The notes beneath the pieces were generated by a model, which did no database searches, was not told the DNA's origin, and saw only the letters and a list, made by a program, of their open reading frames with translations. This document shows positions 60,999 to 64,000 of a stretch of DNA of 64,000 bases, in pieces (the stretch's first letter is position 1; every line of letters starts with the position of its first letter). This stretch comes from Mycolicibacterium litorale (lineage in GTDB: Bacteria > Actinomycetota > Actinomycetes > Mycobacteriales > Mycobacteriaceae), in contig CP019882.1 in assembly GCA_002007745.1 (NCBI GenBank), positions 3,224,001-3,288,000 on the forward strand, given 5' to 3'. The position numbers and the translations under genes are program-made.

Positions 60999-63517
60999 TT
61001 ACGGGCGGCTTTCGGCCGCGTTGACGGTGGCCGGCATGCCCAGCAGCAGCGGCACCTTCCGTGGCCCGCTGTCGTCGAAGGCGACGGTCGGATCCGGCTG
61101 GCCGGGGCGTTGACGAACGATACGAAGCGGGCCAGTTTCTCCTGGTCGTTGAGCACACCGGCCCATTCGTCGGAGTAGCCGCCCACGTGCCGGGCCATCG
61201 CCTCGTCCAGATCGGCGGCGATGCCGAGGGCGTCGTCGCAGACCACCGACCGGATGTGATCGAGCCCACCGTCGATGCTGTCCTGCCAGACCGCGGTGCG
61301 CTGCAACCGGTCCGCGGTGCGGATGTAGAACATCAGATAGCGGTCGATGTAGCGGACCAGCGTGTCGGAGTCGAGGTCACCAGCGAGCAGCTGGGCATGC
61401 TTGGGATTGGCCCCACCGTTGCCGCCGACGTAGAGATTCCAGCCCTTTTCGGTGGCGATGACCCCGACGTCCTTGCCGCGAGCCTCGGCACATTCGCGCT
61501 GGCACCCCGACACCCCCATCTTGATCTTGTGCGGTGACCGCAGTCCGCGGTAACGCAGTTCGAGATCGACGGCCATCGCCACCGAGTCCTGGACGCCGTA
61601 TCGGCACCAGGACGAGCCGACGCAGCTCTTCACTGTCCGCAGCGATTTGCCGTAGGCGTGCCCGGATTCCATGCCGGCATCGACCAGTCGCTTCCAGATC
61701 AGCGGCAGTTGTTCCACGCGTGCGCCGAAGAGGTCGATGCGCTGGCCGCCGGTGATCTTGGTATAGAGGCCGAAATCACGGGCCACCTCGGCGATCACCA
61801 TCAACTTCTCCGGGGTGACCTCGCCACCGGGCAGCCGGGGCACCACCGAGTAGGTGCCGTTGCGCTGGATGTTGGCCAGGAAGTGGTCGTTGGTGTCCTG
61901 GAGTGCGGCCGCCTCACCGTCGAGAATGTGATCCGAGGAGGTGGATGCCAGTATCGAGGCCACAGCCGGCTTGCAGATGTCACAGCCGGAGCCGGTGCCG
62001 TACTGCCCGATGAGCCCCGAGAAGGTGCGGATTCCGGTGGAGGCGATGATCTGGAACAGTTCGGCCCGGGTCTGCTCGAAATGCTCACACAGCGCCCTGG
62101 ACATCGCCACGCCCTGCGACTCGAGTAGCCGTTTGAGCATGGGAATGCAACTGCCACAAGAGGTTCCCGCAGCGGTGGCGCACTTGACGGCCGGTACGTC
62201 GTGGGCGCCTTCGGTGATGGCATCGCAGATGGCGCGTTTGGATACCGCGTTGCACGAGCAGATCTGCGCCTCGTCGGGCAGTGCTCCGACACCCACCTCG
62301 GCACCGGCCGGTGAGATCAACGTCGCCGGGTCGGCGGGCAGTGGCCGGCCGACCAGCGGACGCAGGGTGGCGTAGGCGCTGGCGTCGCCGACCAGGACGC
62401 CACCCAACAGCGTCGACACATCGTCGGAGACGACGAGTTTGGCGTAGGTCTGGTTGACGGCGTCGTTGAGCACCACCTCGAGTGCACCCGGGGTCGCCGC
62501 GTGCACGTCACCGAAGCTGGCGACATCGACGCCGAGCAGCTTGAGTTTGGTGGACAGATCCGCACCCGGGAACTCGGCGGTGCCGCCGACCAGCCGGTCG
62601 GCCACCACCTCGGCCATCGTGTAGCCCGGCGCGACCAGGCCGTAGCAGCGCCCTTCGACGGCGGCGACTTCACCGATGGCGTACACACAGGGATCGGCTG
62701 TGGCACAGCTGATGTCGGTCAGGACGCCGCCGCGCTCGGCGATCGGCAGGCCGCAGTCACGGGCCAGCTGGTCGCGCGGGCGCACACCGGCGGAGAAGAC
62801 CAGCACCGCGGCATCGAGCCGGTCGCCGTTGGACAGCGACACCGTCAGCCCCTGCTCGGTCTCGACGATGTCGGTGGAGGCGACGTCGGTGTGCACGACG
62901 ATGCCCAGATCGGTGATGAGCCGGTTCAGCAGCGCGCCGCCACCCTCGTCGACCTGCAGGGGCATCAGCCTCGGGGAGCGTTCCAGCACATGCGGAGTCA
63001 GGCCCAGCAGCCGCAGCGCGTTGGCCGCTTCCAGGCCCAGCAGGCCGCCACCGACCACGATGCCCGCCGCCGGACGCGCCTGCGCTGCGGCCGCGCGGAT
63101 CGCGTCGAGGTCCTCCAGCGTCCGGTAGACGAAGCAGCGGTTCAAGTCGCTGCCCGGGATGGGCGGCACGAACGGGTACGACCCGGTGGCCAGCACCACG
63201 GCGTCGTAGTCGATGCGCTCCCCTGTCCCGGTGCGGACCTGGCGCGCCTCCCGGTCGATCGCGGTGGCCGGCTGTCCGATCCGCAGGTCGACCAGATCGT
63301 CTCCGGCGTAATCGTTTCCGGCCAGAGCCAGTGCGCTGCGGTCCCATCCGTCGATGTAGGAGGACAACCCCACCCGGTCGTAGGCCGCGGTCGGTTCCTC
63401 GCACAGGATGACCACCCGCCAGGCTCCGTCGCGGTCGCGGTCGCGCAGCGCCTCGACGAACCGGTGACCGACCATGCCGTGACCGACGACCACGACGGTC
63501 CGGACCGAGGCGGTCAT
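60999..63517 (-). CDS. nirB: Assimilatory nitrite reductase (NADH) large subunit, frameshifted at the end
   Basis: Reduces nitrite to ammonia. Start ATG 63517, overlapping the narK stop (ATGA). Domain order: FAD/NADH module (VVVVGHGMVGHRFVEAL; VVGGGLLGLEAANAL), a BFD-type 2Fe-2S module (ICSCNAVSKR; TSCGSCIPML), ferredoxin-like repeats, and sirohaem/4Fe-4S ligands (SCVGSSWCRYG; GVSGCQRECAEARG). Near 61109 a C run is one base short after FVSFVNAP. The proper end GQPDPTVAFDDSGPRKVPLL continues one frame over to a stop at 60999. Corrected length is 839 aa. Confidence 0.93.
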
Positions 63518-64000
63518 GCGGCGGCCGCGGCGCTGTCGACCGCGGGGGTTCCGGTGCCGGTGACGGTGGCCTTCTTCGGGGTCCGCACATAGGCCACCCA
63601 GGTGATCACCGCGCACACGATGTAGAAGCCCAGGAACACCCAGAACGCCATGGTCGCGGATTTCGCCGGCGACAGGTAGGACGCCCGCAGGGCGATGTTG
63701 ACGCCGACCCCGCCGAGGGCGCCGATGGCTCCGGCAATCCCGATCAGCGCTCCTGACATCCGCAGCGACCACGCGCTGCGCTCGGTCGCGCTGAGCTGGC
63801 CCATCCCCCGCGACTTGGCCTCGAAGATCGACGGAATCATCTTGTAGGTGGAGCCGTTGCCCATGCCGGACAGCACGAACAGGGCGATGAATCCGGCGAT
63901 GAAGGCCACCATGGTGGCGCCCGATGCCGGGCCGGGGGCCGCGTCGTCGATCTCGCCTGCGGCGACCAGCCAGGCGGCGGCGGCGATCATCGCACCGAAG
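63514..64000 (-). CDS. narK: Nitrate/nitrite transporter of the MFS family, C-terminal part
   Basis: The 5' end lies beyond the window; about 161 residues are present. The NNP-family signature is visible in FVLSGMGNGSTYKMIPSIF, with three hydrophobic helices and a short Ala-rich tail after YVRTPKKATVTG. It takes up nitrate or exchanges nitrite, feeding NirBD downstream, with which it overlaps by 4 bp. Whether it is narK3 or nasA-like cannot be decided from this part. Confidence 0.9.
   Translation of the reverse strand, partial: FGAMIAAAAWLVAAGEIDDAAPGPASGATMVAFIAGFIALFVLSGMGNGSTYKMIPSIFEAKSRGMGQLSATERSAWSLRMSGALIGIAGAIGALGGVGVNIALRASYLSPAKSATMAFWVFLGFYIVCAVITWVAYVRTPKKATVTGTGTPAVDSAAAAA

Noticed and set aside
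60833..63772. A single 979-residue frame running from inside narK through nirB into nirD
   Set aside because: The first part is narK out of frame and the last part follows the nirB frameshift; only the middle is real NirB.

Overview
The window is about 64 kb of very GC-rich DNA from a mycobacterium, most likely a rapid grower (Mycolicibacterium-type). Three things suggest this: the pairing of IGPS-type trpC with an interposed membrane protein, the leaderless GTG/ATG starts, and a gene order that follows, from memory, the M. tuberculosis block Rv1559-Rv1622c almost gene for gene. Two departures from that block are gltBD lying between pyk and the lgt region, and a nitrate-assimilation cluster (narK-nirBD-hemD/regulator-CbiX) lying next to ilvA. 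No tRNA, rRNA, CRISPR array, insertion sequence or prophage is visible. It reads as core chromosome.

Layout. 1-5.3 kb: cytochrome bd oxidase genes cydA (5' end outside the window), cydB, cydD, cydC on the plus strand. 5.3-9.6 kb: a proline-rich DUF4190 protein, a DUF2156 membrane protein, thioesterase tesB and pyk. 9.6-15.7 kb: glutamate synthase gltB-gltD. 15.8-18.5 kb: small DUF2752 and TM2 membrane proteins and an unrecognised exported protein. 18.6-24.9 kb: the minus-strand operon trpE-(TIGR02234)-trpC-trpB-trpA-lgt. 25-27.1 kb: peroxiredoxin bcpB, then a FadR-type regulator coupled to an orphan ABC ATPase. 27.1-34.1 kb: the his operon hisD-C-B-H-A-(inositol monophosphatase-like)-F-I with a GNAT gene behind it. 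34.2-37 kb: a LysE exporter, a membrane protein plus PrsW pair, and a Ddn-like protein. 37-41.2 kb: nadA-B-C with a divergent Nudix/winged-helix regulator (NrtR) and a perfect operator palindrome between them. 41.2-49 kb: a lipase, DUF2567, bsaP, bioB, the TetR regulator bioQ, a 2'-5' RNA ligase-like gene, bioD, bioF and bioA, with two matching BioQ operators and a four-copy 52/53-bp repeat. 49-57.5 kb: an acyltransferase, then glgX(treX)-treY-treZ for trehalose. 57.5-64 kb: ilvA, then the nitrate/nitrite cluster.

How the genes work together. The window is a string of compact biosynthetic operons with 1-14 bp overlaps (tryptophan, histidine, NAD, biotin, trehalose, glutamate), each with local control where visible: NrtR for nad, BioQ for bio, and probably the HemD-winged helix protein for nir.

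An important caveat. At least eighteen single-base losses, most of them in short G or C runs, break or alter sixteen otherwise normal genes, including trpE, bioA (three times), bioF, bioB, nirB and nirD. Every one I could reconstruct is repaired by adding one base. This pattern points to uncorrected homopolymer errors in the assembly rather than decay. In the entries below, broken genes are given with their full reconstructed extent.
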